In this document: positions 22,601 to 33,720 of the stretch, piece after piece
Layout: every line of letters begins with the position of its first letter
Numbering within the stretch: the first letter of the stretch is position 1
Source of the DNA: Dactylis glomerata
Lineage: Eukaryota > Streptophyta > Magnoliopsida > Poales > Poaceae
Direction: 5' to 3'
Assembly (NCBI GenBank): GCA_007115705.1
Contig: QXEO01000247.1
Location: forward strand, 17,117,952 to 17,181,951
Length of the DNA stretch: 64,000 bases
Translations under genes and position numbers: made by a program
The notes under the pieces: model-generated
Told to the model about the DNA's origin: nothing
Seen by the model: the letters and a program-made list of their open reading frames with translations, nothing else
Database searches by the model: none

Positions 22601-22969
22601 GGAGATGCTCCTGATATTTCTGAGAGTGCTGATTCCTGTGAATATTCGTCCAAAGGATTACAAATCTACGACAGGGTGAGAAATATTGGAATAGATGTTG
22701 GATCAATCAAAGCTCCAGCAATAAAATGGAAATCAGGACGACCGTCAAATCGAAGACTGTTTTCGCATTTTGACAGCAACGTCCGGCGAAAAGAGAAGGC
22801 GTCAGATGTGTACCCAGTTGTCGATACACCGGGTGGGCGAGCTGGAGTACATCAAACAAGGTTCTGCAGCGCCTGCAAGTCTCCACACCATGATATTAGG
22901 ACATGCCCGACAGTTGACAGACCGGAAGGAAAAGGAACCAGCAAAAAAAGGAAACGGAAGGAAAAATAG
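19670..22969 (+). pseudogene. FAR1-related (FRS-type, MULE-derived) gene with frameshift and stop
   Basis: Seven exons can be followed: 19670-19785, 20008-20211, 20300-20525, 20620-21278, 21367-about 21836, 21922-22209 and 22298-22969. Most junctions have GT/AG borders and keep phase; the exon 5 end is a guess. In order they encode a FAR1 DNA-binding region (FDTCEDAYKFYNMYSWVLGF, RCGCKAMIRL, HNHQL), the MULE transposase core (FGDAITFDTTYDTN, HRWCKWHVLR, ARMTSKRSESANHVLK), a SWIM zinc finger (YNCECGLFEHFGVICCHI) and a C-terminal knuckle (CSACKSPHHDIRTCP) with a KKRKRK tail. FRS proteins are nuclear transcription factors of phytochrome signalling. A frameshift near 20840 and a TAA at 22334-22336, where a few conserved residues are missing, break this copy. 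Confidence 0.8.
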
Positions 22970-24199
22970 TTCTAGCTTTATAATGTAATGGTACCTAATT
23001 ATTATCATTCAAAAAATGATATCCATGGATACTCCGTGATATCTTTATATGTGCTCGAACAAGTGTGGGTTTGATATCTGCTAATTGTTCGTATTTATTC
23101 TCGTCTCTATTATTTCAGCACTGTAATTTAGAGTTCATGTAGGATTCAAGAATGATCTCAATCGGAAATGGAATGTTATGCCAGGACCAGCTTTGTGCTG
23201 ACTTCGTGGCACTGTCTCAAATAACCTGTATACTCTTGACAAGGGCGGTATATTTGTCTTGGCAGCCACCAAATGGGCACTAGATAGAATCGAAATATTA
23301 TTGAAATAGATATTGAATCATAAGGAACAGAAAAGATATATCATTGATTATAGAATGTTGTTACGGTCCTGACAGCCAGGCACAATCGATCTAGTTAAAT
23401 ACATCAAAATGACGACCAAGGGATTAATGTCCTGCAGTGGTACCGAGCCTTGATAATCTAATGGTGCGGCCACTGCTAAAATAAAAATGTTACGAAGTAT
23501 CTTGGCCTTCTTTGCTTTAGACTGAGTTCAGCTGAAGTTTCCTTCGGTTTAGCCTCAAGCTGGGATATCTTCGCTCTACTCAATGCACTTCTTCCAGGGA
23601 TTGGATTATCCTGGTCTACTCAGCAACATATGCCGCAGCAAGGGAGGATGGCCGGTCGACATTTACTCCGCGGAGTAAGCTCATTGTTGGGCCCACGTCT
23701 AATACCCCGTGAATACAAAGAGCTCGTATTCATACTGGCCTCAGTACAGGAACGGGGCGTATTAGAAGAGCAGAGATCGCGACGGTTCGGACGGTAGATC
23801 CTTCACCGGTAGGCCACGGTGCCGCTAGAATGTCATTTTCGGTTTTACCATCCTTTGAGCAAAGAAAAAACGAAAATAATTCTGTATTTCATTCTCCTTC
23901 CCGTACTCCTTCCGTATGTCTCTCCAACATCTAATAAAAAAACAGGGAGAGCGGATCGGGCGCGCCGCCATGATCTCCACCTCCCGCCACCACGATCTCC
24001 ATCTCCCGCCGCGGTGCCGCCCTCCTATTCTTCCCTACCCCTGGCTCGGCGTTCCTTCGGAGTGCCTATGCCGTTGACTTCTTCCTCGTGACCATTTGGC
24101 GGAGCCGCGACCCCGGCCCATTCTTCTACGTCGCAGGCCGAGCAGAGCACGTCTGACGGCGTGGTGTATCAATTAATTTACTGCCTTCTATCGATCGTA
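22970..24199. other. No gene seen
   Basis: 3' flank of the FAR1-like pseudogene and anonymous sequence. 23940-24090 is GC-rich with a short plus-strand frame of low-complexity Pro/Ser, possibly part of an old promoter or first exon. Confidence 0.5.
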
Positions 24200-25015
24200 A
24201 TTTAAGGAAGCAAGAAAACGTATGTCTTTGAGCTGGACCTTAAACAATTGGAAATTTAAAGACTTACAAGAGCGTGATCGAGCTACCTACATATCTTTGG
24301 AATCACCTACTCAGCGCTGTTACCTAAGCATATTTTATAGGAGCATTGCTATGGCAGGTGTCCTGCAAGTTTGGAAATCCCGTGCACCGGCCAAATGTAG
24401 ATTCTTTCTTTGGTTGGCGGTGCGCAACATATGTTGGACGGCGGACAGGATGGAGAGGCGTAGGCTCTCGCGCCCCTCGGCATGCCCCTTCGGCGATCAA
24501 GCTCATGAGTCTATCACACACCTTTTGCTTGGTTGCGTTCTGGCGCGGACTGTGTGGACTGCCTGTCTTTGATGGTGGGATAGAGAGGACCGGCATTCTC
24601 CGCGTGGAATCTCACTCGCCGATGTCCGAGACTACTGGACTGGGGTGGCCCTGATTTGCTGGTGCCTCTGGAGGCATCGGAACGACGTGGTCTTTGAGGA
24701 TGCCACTGCCTCGCCGCACACGGTCATTCGGAATATCTGTAGGGAAGCCGAGCTGTGAAAGGCAGCAGACCTCTTTAAGGCCGAGCTGGCCTTAGGGGAC
24801 AGGTGAAGGATTGGCGAGTAGTCAGTGTGTGTGTGTTTTTTCCTTTTCTTGCTGACCTTTTTAGGCGGCGTGGAGTTGCGTCCTCGACGTCTGTGTCGAT
24901 CGCATTGTATTTCGGCCTCTTGGCATTTCTCCTATGAAACCGATACATCTATCCAGGATGTATCCTTGTTTTTTATTCTCAGTCAAAAATTTATTTATGT
25001 GTATCTTGAGCACAC
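24200..25015 (+). pseudogene. LINE 3' end: reverse-transcriptase zinc-binding region
   Basis: The frame at 24350-24572 reads VWKSRAPAKCRFFLWLAVRN, then CPFGDQAHESITHLLLGCV. This is the zf-RVT domain found after the reverse transcriptase of plant LINEs. Frame changes are needed to continue into SLADVRDYWTGVALICWCLW and RHRNDVVFEDA (about 24610-24710), after which there is a stop and a 3' UTR-like stretch. The RT core, endonuclease and poly(A) tail are not found, so this is a truncated relic. It ends where the PIF/Harbinger-like element begins (25023). Confidence 0.75.
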
Positions 25016-26436
25016 GGCGTAAGAGCATCTCCAGCCACGAGCCCGGTGAGGCCCCCGGCACCCTTTTTTTTCATCCGGATGGCAAAAAAGGGCCCAGTCG
25101 CGCCCCCGGTTTCTCGTTTTCGTCCGGATTTGGGCCTTCATCTATCCGGCGAGCCCAGGCCATCCCCGGCCTTCCAGGGCGCGCTCGGGGACTTCGGACG
25201 AAAGAAATGCGCACAAAACGGGGAGGAAACTTCCCGCGCATCGTGTGGCCCCGACTTGTCGGTGAGAGAGGGTGGTCATCGTCCTCATCGCATCATCTTC
25301 CGTGCATCGTCATCTTCCGCGCACATAATCTTCCGCGCGCTATAAAAGCCTGCCGCCAATGGACGTGCAGCCACGCGGCGAGGCGAGTTAATGCGCGGCC
25401 GCCTATATATCGCGGGCTACCGCGCGCCTGGCCGGCCGCATTCCACCGCTTCTCCCCAATCCACTCTCCACCTCCTCCAGGCGAGCAATAGCGGGCTACG
25501 ACTCCGACGACGGCGCGGCCAACAACGGCTTCGGCCGGCGCTCCCTGCACCAGTGGGAGGGCCGCCTGCTGTACACGGCGGGCTACCCGGCGCCGCACGA
25601 CTTCCGCACACCCGGAGGCTGACGCCGCCCTCGACGAGATCCTCAAGGGCATGAGCGACGAGCAACGCGCTGACCCTCGCTTCTACCCGAACAACTACCC
25701 GGCGTGGAACGCGTTCTTCCGGCGAAGTTATGAGCGTGAACTCGCCGCGTACGACGGCCCTCCCCCTCCTCCTGCGCGCAACAACGCCATCGGCCGCCGC
25801 CGCTGGTGGGGCACGCGCGGCCGCACCCTCGAGGCCGTTCTCGCGCACATCGAGCGCGGGAACTCGCCGGTCCTCAGGATGCCGCCGCCACAGCAACCGA
25901 CGCTGTCGCGGCACCACGGGAGCTCGTGGATGCCACGGCGGATGGCATCTCGATCCTCCGGGTCTGCGTCGGTGAGGTCGGCATCACGGTCATCAGCATC
26001 GACACCGAGGACCGTGAAGCAGGAGCCGCCGTCCGCGCCGCCGAGGCGCAGCAGCGGCGCCCTCGTCATCCGCGAGGGGGCACGCACCTTGTCGCCGCCG
26101 CCGCGGAAGGACGACGCCAAGGCCGCGTCCGAGCTCGCCGACGCGGAGGCCGCGCGCGCCGAGGAAGCGGCGATGCGCGAGGCGATCGCCAAGTCGCTCG
26201 CCGACCTCGTCCCCATCAAGAACACCATGCCGATGGACATGGCACTCGCCTGGTCCAGGCAGGACTGGGAGAGGGAGCAAGTGGAGCAGCGGCGGCGGCT
26301 GCTCGACCTGGCGCAGGCGCGGCGCCGCACCGAAGCCGCTGCTCTTTCGGCCAGAGGCGCGCCGGTCGTCAAGCTGGAAGACTCCAGCGACGACGAGTTG
26401 TACCGGACGACGCCGCCGCGCTTCGGTGATGCTGGA

Positions 26437-26562
26437 TGTTAAACAGGTGTTTGGTGGAAACTGGCTCAACGCATCTGGTGCGTGGCCTATCACTTTATAT
26501 AAGGGGTACCAAGGGGTACGATACAATTACAGGTACAGGTTTACAATATGTACGGTCTAACA
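26437..26562 (-). repeat. Copia 3' LTR
   Basis: 126 bp, TG...CA, next to the polypurine tract on its internal side. It differs from the other LTR at one base (gcgtggcc against gcgtgacc). Confidence 0.95.
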
Positions 26563-26575
26563 CCCTCCCTCAATC

Positions 26576-29500
26576 TTAACTGTGGCCTGAGGTACTCAGT
26601 AAGTTAAGATTGCGTCTACAGCCTATGAACAAAGGAAGAGACAACGGTTTGGTAAAGATATCAGCAAGTTGATCTTTAGAAGAGATGAACTTGATCTGCA
26701 GGAACTTCTGAGCAACCCGTTCTCTCACAAAATGATAATCAACTTCGATGTGTTTCGTTCGGGCATGAAATACCGGATTCGATGAGAGGTATGTAGCGCC
26801 GATGTTGTCACACCAAAGGACAGGAGGCCGACCATGAGAGATCTTCAACTCTCGAAGGAGGGACTGGACCCATATAAGCTCAGCAGTGGCATCAGCAACC
26901 GCCTTGTACTCAGCTTCAGTGCTACTCCGAGAAACGGTAGCCTGTTTCCGAGCACTCCAGGCGATCAGATTAGGACCAAAGAATACTGCATATCCCCCCG
27001 TGGATCACCTGTCATCCGGGTTGCCGGCCCAGTCCGCATCACTGAAGGCCGAGAGCACACCAGAGGGCGCCGGCCGAAGATGAAGTCCATATGTGGCAGT
27101 GGAGCGGACATAACGCAGAATACGCTTGACGGCAGTCAAGTGAGGCTCTCGAGGGGCATGAAGATACTGGCAGACACGGTTAACTGCATATGAAATATCA
27201 GGCCGTGTGATGGTAAGATACTGAAGAGCCCCAACAAGACTTCTGTACTCAGTAGCACCATCAGCAGAGAGGAGAGTCCCATCAGCAGCAGAAATAGTCT
27301 CAGTGGAAGACATGGGAGTAGTAGCAGCCTTGCACTCCAACATGCCAGCACGCCGCAGAATATCCTGAGAGTACTTCTGCTGAGAAAGAGCAAGACCATC
27401 CTGTGGATATGTGACCTCCAAGCCAAGAAAATAGTGAAGTTTGCCCAGATCCTTGATAGCAAAATCAGAACTGAGAGCCAGAACCAAACGATCAGTCGCC
27501 GCAACAGAGGAGCTGAGAAGGATGATATCATCAACATAGACCAGGATGTACATAGTAACTTGTGGTCGCTGAAGAATGAATAGTGAAGTATCAGCAGTGG
27601 AGGGCACAAAACCATGAGCACGAAGCGTAGAACCCAGGCGAGCATGCCAAGCACGAGGAGCCTGTTTGAGACCATAAAGCGCTTTCACCAAGCGACAGAG
27701 ATGCTGAGGACGATCGGGATCAACAAACCCAGGAGGCTGACGCATGTAGACCTCCTCCTCAAGAACACCATGCAGAAACGCATTCTGAACATCCAACTGG
27801 CGAAGAGACCAACCACGTGTGACAGCAAGTGACAAAAGCAGCCGAATAGTGGTTGGTTTAACAACAGGACTGAAAGTATCCTCATAGTCAAGACCGTACC
27901 GTTGCTTGAAGCCTTTAGCAACTAGCCGAGCCTTGTACCGCTCAATGGAGCCATCTGCATGCCGTTTGACCTTGAAGACCCACTTGGAGTCAATAACATT
28001 AAGACCGGGACGAGGGGAAACAAGCTGCCAGGTACCATTCTGACGAAGAGCCTGAATCTCAAGGTCCATAGCAGCACGCCAGTGAGGAATGCTCATCGCT
28101 GCTTGAAAGTGTCGGGGTTCCGCAGTAGGATCAGACTGTGCTTGAGCCAAGCAGGCAGCGATCCATGCAACAGTGCCATCAGTGCGTTCCTTAGGCCGGT
28201 GAATACCGCTCCGGCTGCGCGTATGCGGACGAAGAGCCACAGGAGCTGGAGGCGGGTCAGCGACTGCCTCGTCGAGAGAGGCAGGCGACGATGCAGTAGA
28301 CGGGCTCCTAGGCAGCGAGACCGCAGGCGAGGCGGGCGCTGGCGAGTCCGGCCCAGGTGATGGCGAAGCCGGCCCGGATGAGACGGGCGGCGATGACGCG
28401 GGCGGAGGCGACCGCGCAGGCGACGCGGGCGGTGGCGACCGCACAGGTGACGCGGGCGGTGACGACTGCGCAGGCGACGCGGGAGGCGAAGGCGGCCCAC
28501 GGCCAGCCAGCCGCGTGGGCGACGAGGCAGCTGGGGCCTCAGGGGACGCGCCCGCTGCATGATCCATGCAGCGATCGACGTCGCCAGCAGCAGGAGCAGG
28601 TCCTGACGATGCAGGTTCATGAAGGAGCTCAAGGCGAGCACCACGTCCGGTACCTGCACCGTGGTTAGGCAATAACACAGGCGAATATGCAACATCCTCA
28701 AGTTGGTCAGGCGAAATAATGGAGGTATTAGTGGGTGATGACAACGATGGAGAAGATGGCATATTCGAAAAAGGAAACAGATTTTCGTCGAACACGACAT
28801 CACGAGAAATATAGACTCTATTTGTGGGAACATGGAGACACTTGTAGCCTTTGTGAAGCGCACTATACCCAAGGAAGACACACTTTTTGGAGCGAAACTC
28901 AAGCTTGCGACTGTTATAGGGCCGAAGGTGCGGCCAACAAGCACAGCCAAAAACTTTGAAAAAAGTGTAGTCAGGGAGTTCATTAAACAACAGTTCAAGC
29001 GGTGTCTTCATATGTAACACTCGAGTGGGAGTTCGATTTATCAAGAAGCAAGCAGTGGTAAAAGCATCACTCCAAAACCGAAAAGGCACGGAGGCATGAG
29101 CAAGAAGTGTAAGACCAGTTTCAACTATGTGACGGTGATTGCGCTCAACAGCACCATTCTGCTGATGTGTATGCGGACATGAAACACGATGAGATATCCC
29201 AAGCTTATTAAAGAAAGAATTGAGGTTGCGATATTCACCCCCCCCCCCCCCCCCAATCAGACTGAACATGAATGATTTTATGCTGTAGGAGTCTCTCAAC
29301 ATGCAATTGGAATTGTAAGAACACATTAAACACATCAGCTTTGCTCTTAAGTAAATAAAGCCATGTGAAGCGGCTATAGGCATCAATGAAACTGACATAA
29401 TATTTATGACCACTGACAGAAGTTTGGGCAGGGCCCCATACATCCGAGAACACAAGCTCTAATGGTGTAGTAACAACTCGAGATGAAGACACAAACGGTA

Positions 29501-31412
29501 ACTGATGACTCTTTCCCTGTTGACAAGCATCACAAACAGCTAAGTTTTTATTATGAGACGACGTAGGGAGCTCATGTCGATGCAGAACATGGCTAACTAT
29601 GGGAGAAGCAGGATGACCAAGCCGAGCATGCCAATGGGACGCCGACGTGCGAACAGCGCTGAAGACCTCCGGAAGGGATGGCGGCTCCAACGCATATAGG
29701 CCCTGGTGAATGCGACCTCTAAGCAGAACCTCCCGTGTGGCTCGGTCCTTAACGAAGAGATGAAACGGGTGAAATTCACAAAACACATCATTATCATAAG
29801 TAAACTTACGAACAGATAGTAATGGACGAGTGACAAGTGGGACATGAAGGACGTTACGAAGACGAAGCCTACGAGAGGAACTAGACAGAAGGGAAGCCTG
29901 ACCAACGTGAGTAATGGGCATACCTGAACCATCAGCGGTGCGGACCTTGTCACGGCCGCGGTAGGGCTCCTGCGCCTGGAGCCGACCAGCCTCGTTGGTC
30001 ATGTGATCCGTAGCCCCCGTGTTGAAGTACCAGGGAACATCGATCGGATACGATGGTGTGTGACCTCCAGCGCCGTGATAGCCACCAGCAGAACTCTGCT
30101 CGGCGATGGCGGCCTGTTTCTCGTTGCCGCGCCCATCGTTGCCGATGCCGAGAAAGTCCCTCTTGAAGCGACGGTGGCAGCGAGAAGCATAGTGCCCGTA
30201 GATGCCACACAGCTGGCAGTCGACATTTGGGCGGCCGCGGCGATCGGTAGTCACCGGCGGGCCACGGGGCGGGGGCGACGGAGGGGGCTGGCGACCCGGA
30301 GCACCTCCTGTGGGCGGGCCAGCAGACGGGCGAGGCGGACGATAGCCACCCGGAGCACCACCACGGTAGGCGGCATGGGCGTGGGGGTCGTTCAGCTGCA
30401 TCGCGGTATGGCGGGCGTCAATACGCTGCTCGGTGGAGAGGAGGCGCGAGTACAGGTCCCGTTGGGACGTGGGTGTCTCACGCCCCCGCACCGCCTCAAC
30501 CAGGTTGTCGTAGTCTTGGTCGAGACCCCGAAGGACGAAGTCCGTGAACTCCGAGTCCCGAAGCGGCTGTCCGATAGCGGACAGGGTATCGGCAAGCGAC
30601 TTGATCTTGTTGAAGTAGTCGTGCGCGGAGGAGTCAAGCTTCTTACAATCTTGAAGTTGTTGACGAATAGCCGATGCACGAGCCGAGGAGTGCACGGAGA
30701 AGCTGTCCGCCATCGTTGCCCAGACGTCAAAAGACGTGGCGGCGAAAACCACCAGGCCAGCGACGCCCTCCGTCAGCGAGGACTGGAGCGCCGAGAGGAT
30801 GGCCTGGTCCTGCGCGACCCAGGCACGATACGCCGGGTTCTCAGCAGAGACCCGGGCGCCGGTGGCCGTGACCGCAGAGACGAGGCGGGGCGGGCACGGG
30901 TGACTCCCATCGACGAAGCCTTCGAGATGACGGCTGCGGAGGAGCGGGAGGATCTGCGCCCGCCAATACAGGTAATTATCCTGCGTGAGGCGCACCGTGA
31001 TGAGGTGCGTGAGCTGGTAAGGACCAGTGCCCGGACCGTCGACGACCGGGGAGTCAGCAGGGGCGGCGCTAGCGGCCGCAGTGGTGGTGATGGGCGGCGC
31101 GGCGAGCTCGGGCGCGGCCGAGAACGAGCCGTGCGAGGTCACCGATGGAGGCGAGGGCGGCACCGCGCTGAACGGGATCAACGGCGCCGACCCATAGGAC
31201 GGCGGCGGCGGCAGTGGAGGGAGAAACCCCGGGGCGAACTGAGACGAGCCAAGGTACAGGGGGCGCGACGAAGTCGACGCGGCCATCTGGCTCGTGCTGC
31301 TGGCGGCTAGGATCGCCGCGAGCTGGGGCGGTATGAAGGGCGGCACCGCAGAGGAAGTTGCGGAGGCAGGCAGGGCAGCGGAAGAGGCCGAGGACGAGCC
31401 GGAGGAGCTCAT
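26576..31412 (-). pseudogene. Copia gag-pol polyprotein, three disabling changes
   Basis: The likely start is the ATG at 31412-31410 (MSSSGSSSAS). Gag has a UBN2-type region and one CCHC knuckle (CQLCGIYGHYASRCH). The protease motif reads FNTGATDHMT: the catalytic Asp expected at the N is replaced. The pre-integrase HWHARLGHP motif and the integrase core (VFSDVWGP, FIDAYSRFTW) follow. The frame is lost in a run of 17 C on the plus strand (29238-29254). It resumes in another frame with the rest of integrase (QQNGAVERNHRHIVE), reverse transcriptase (VYVDDIILL), and, after an in-frame TGA at 27005-27007, RNase H (STEAEYKAVADA, HIEVDYHFVRE). It is non-functional in cis. Confidence 0.9.
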
Positions 31413-31510
31413 GACGGCGAGGATCTTGGCGGCGGCGCGGCGACCTAGGGAGGAGGCGGCGGCCAAGGACAGGGGCGGCGGCTAGGGTTTCGAGACCTAG
31501 TCTGATACCA

Positions 31511-31636
31511 TGTTAAACAGGTGTTTGGTGGAAACTGGCTCAACGCATCTGGTGCGTGACCTATCACTTTATATAAGGGGTACCAAGGGGTACGATACAA
31601 TTACAGGTACAGGTTTACAATATGTACGGTCTAACA
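31511..31636 (-). repeat. Copia 5' LTR
   Basis: 126 bp, TG...CA, abutting the initiator-Met tRNA primer-binding site at 31501-31510. Confidence 0.95.
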
Positions 31637-32026
31637 CTGGACAGGGGTCTAGCCGTTGGACCCCCGGCCAGAGCAGCCAGCCGCCGCCGCAGGACGACGC
31701 CGGCGACTCCAGCGATGACGACGGCGGCGACTACACGCGTTTCTACCACCATTTGGGCATGTAGAACGCGTGTTTTTAGTTTAGATTAGACCGAATTATA
31801 TTACGAATTCGGCCTATATATGTAAAAAAAAATGCCCTATATATATAAATATCTCTAAATTTCGCTGAACTTTAAACGTTTTTTGTCTAATCATGTTTGA
31901 TTTTAAATATTCCTCTGGACTCGCCGCTGAAAACATGGGCCTCCCCAGGCCGAAATTTTCATCCATTCGGCACTAAATAGCGCCGAATTTCGGCCTGGGG
32001 AGCCCAAACGGCTGGAAATGCTCTAA

Positions 32027-33199
32027 GGGCGGAAGTAAAAGCCCGCAATGATTCTTGTAAATATTATCACTCTTCTATAAAATTAAGATACGCGTTCGTG
32101 TACTTAAAAAAAAAGCCCGCAATGATGTAAGTATGTCCGAAGCTGCGCGTGGTGCTTATCCTGGCGAGCTTCGCGGGGCTCGTTTTGGCGAGCTTCGTGG
32201 TGCAGGGGTATTGCCAGTTTCATAACAATGAGTCAATGATGGCAGTCTGTCGGAAGTTGTGCGGGGTGCTCATCCTGTCGAGCTTTGCGGTGTAGGGGGT
32301 ATTGCCAGTTTGGTAACGATAAGTTTGCTTCCTGCTGAGGTAGCCCTGCAGATGTAGGGAGCGGCAGAGCATTTGTGGCATGGCTGATGTGCTATTGCCA
32401 AGCGAGCTGATTTGTTTTCCTCCAATTTCTCACTGACATCGCTATGTCATCCTAGAAAACAAATTCTTCTTGGGTTGAGATGTTAAACTTGCATTTCACC
32501 ATACTTATATAAGCTACTTCCTTCCAGTCGAGGCTTTGGTCAAATTTAGTCTCGATATGCATGTATCTATTCACGTTTTTGTGTGTAGCAGTGTAGGTTC
32601 ACTAGATATGAATTCGCTTAACCGCTTTGCATGATAAACAAGTACATGTGTCATGGCGTCTATGTGATTGCAGCCTGTCTATTCCCAAAATGTTTTCGCT
32701 TGGCTAATCACACTATTGCGATCACAAGGGCATGCCTTGTCTAGTTGTCAAAGGGAGCCAAAGTGGCGCCGAGGAACGAGGGACTATAAACATGCTAATG
32801 GAGCACACACACACACACCCACACGCACACACCACGCACCATGCTCTAGGATAACCTTGTGCATTGTTGTTCGCATTGCAGATTGAATACGGTTACAGAC
32901 GGTCGAACATGAGAGCCTGTCTACTGTCTAGCTAGTGCTCTAATATGAGTGCTACATGGGATATAGGTGCTATTTGATTCCAGGGCTATGTTCTCTTATT
33001 AGAGACCTGATTCTCAGATCTACAAAGGTCGTATGAATCAGCTGTTTGTTGCTAAATTGTTTGGAACCAGATTGGCTCCTTACCGGTTGATCGTGGCAAC
33101 GATCGAAGACACAGCACGCACGCACCAACCGCGTTGCCCACCTATAGGTCCCCTTCCCTATCCTCACGGTTCTTCCTCTCTACGATCCCATTTTCTCGT
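32027..33199. other. No gene seen; diverged tandem pair and CA microsatellite
   Basis: 32140-32220 and 32255-32315 are related segments (gaagctgcgcgtggtgctyatcctg, gtattgccagtttsataac). 32795-32835 is an (AC)n microsatellite. The remainder shows nothing recognisable. Confidence 0.6.
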
Positions 33200-33720
33200 T
33201 CGTCTTCCAAATACAGAGAGCAACGCCGCCGCATCGCCTGGATACGAACCACCTCGATGTGGTCTTCTTTGCCGTTCACCTCGCCGGAGCCGACGAAGCC
33301 GCGGCTGGCCGCGGCGGAGAAGGCGGCGGGGAGCCGGGAGCGAGCCGCCGGCGAGCACTAGAACTTAGGGAAGGGGGTGGGGGTGCGCCTGTGCCGGGGA
33401 AGAAAGAGGTGGCGGCGGGGCTTAGAGGGAAGGCCGGGGGCGGCGGAGGACCGACGGAGGAAGAGCTTCGAGGAGGGCGGTGCGGCAAGGCGGTCGCGGG
33501 AGCGCCGCCAGCCACGGGCGGCGGTGGCCAGCGGTTTAGCCGGCGGCGGAAGCGGGGGCGGAGAAGGTCTCGAGTTCGGCGGCGGGGCTTCTCTTCTTCC
33601 TCATCTCCGGCAAGCGGCGCTGCTTCCGTGTTCCTTTCTCTCCTGACGTTCTTCTCCACCTCCGTTCCTGACAGCTACAGTAGTTGTCGGAAAATCGCCC
33701 GGGGATACGGTCACCCGTAA
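33200..33720 (+). other. GC-rich exon-like block, open on both strands
   Basis: A strongly GC-rich island of about 450 bp. Plus-strand frames at 33259-33720 (153 codons) and minus-strand frames at 33276-33659 (127 codons) are both open and are Gly/Arg- or Pro/Ser-rich, as expected from composition alone. It could be the first exon and promoter of a plus-strand transcript whose 3' parts are gone. No domain is recognised. It lies about 600 bp beyond the NRPB2 stop codon. Confidence 0.3.

Larger units (their letters stand above)
26437..31636 (-). mobile_element. Copia LTR retrotransposon, full length (5,200 bp)
   Basis: The LTRs are 126 bp each (26437-26562 and 31511-31636), start TG and end CA, and differ at one site by eye. 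Exact CTGGA target duplications flank it (26432-26436 and 31637-31641). On the minus strand, the 5' LTR is followed directly by TGGTATCAGA (31510-31501), the initiator-Met tRNA primer site. A GAGGGAGGG polypurine tract precedes the 3' LTR (26571-26563). The order gag, protease, integrase, reverse transcriptase, RNase H is the Ty1/Copia order. The LTR carries a TATATAAAG-like box on its transcribed strand. It inserted into the ORF of the PIF/Harbinger-like element. Confidence 0.96.
25485..31763 (+). pseudogene. Grass-specific ORF of unknown function, interrupted by the Copia element
   Basis: Function is unknown. The 5' part (25498-25620) reads YDSDDGAANNGFGRRSLHQW and ends in a stop after FRTPGG. 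The frame resumes at about 25618 with LDEILKGMSDEQRADPRFY, so a small deletion/frameshift separates them. It then runs through AWNAFFRRSYERELAAYDGP, RRRWWGTRGRTLEAVLAHIE, a Ser-rich linker and a Glu/Arg helix (REAIAKSLADLVP) to 26436, where the Copia LTR begins. After the element the same frame continues at 31642 (QGSSRWTPGQSSQ) to DYTRFYHHLGM and a stop at 31763. I recall similar proteins in many grass annotations without assigned function. There is no signal peptide or membrane segment; the acidic C-terminus and basic middle suggest a soluble protein. Confidence 0.65.
25023..32023. mobile_element. PIF/Harbinger-like element (non-autonomous) carrying an ORF, nested with Copia
   Basis: The left end reads GAGCATCTCCAGCC, and the right end, reverse complemented, reads GAGCATTTCCAGCC. 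Both are flanked by TAA (25020-25022 and 32024-32026). A 3-bp TAA/TTA duplication with short inverted ends is the PIF/Harbinger signature. Removing the Copia insert and its duplicated 5 bp leaves about 1.8 kb. It carries one spliced or single ORF and no DDE transposase. Near the right end an extra inverted repeat lies at 31945-32003 (ctccccaggccgaaatt / aatttcggcctggggag), a subterminal hairpin. It is inserted at the end of the LINE relic. Confidence 0.75.

Noticed and set aside
25728..26526. Long minus-strand and alternate plus-strand frames
   Set aside because: Composition shadows of the GC-rich grass-specific ORF at 25651-26436; no conserved motifs.
30003..31310. 435-codon plus-strand open frame
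   Set aside because: It is the antisense of Copia gag/protease, GC-rich, Arg-rich and without any domain; a shadow of the minus-strand polyprotein.
33259..33720. Protein-coding gene in the GC island
   Set aside because: Open on both strands because of composition, no domain, no plausible continuation; kept only as a GC-rich block.
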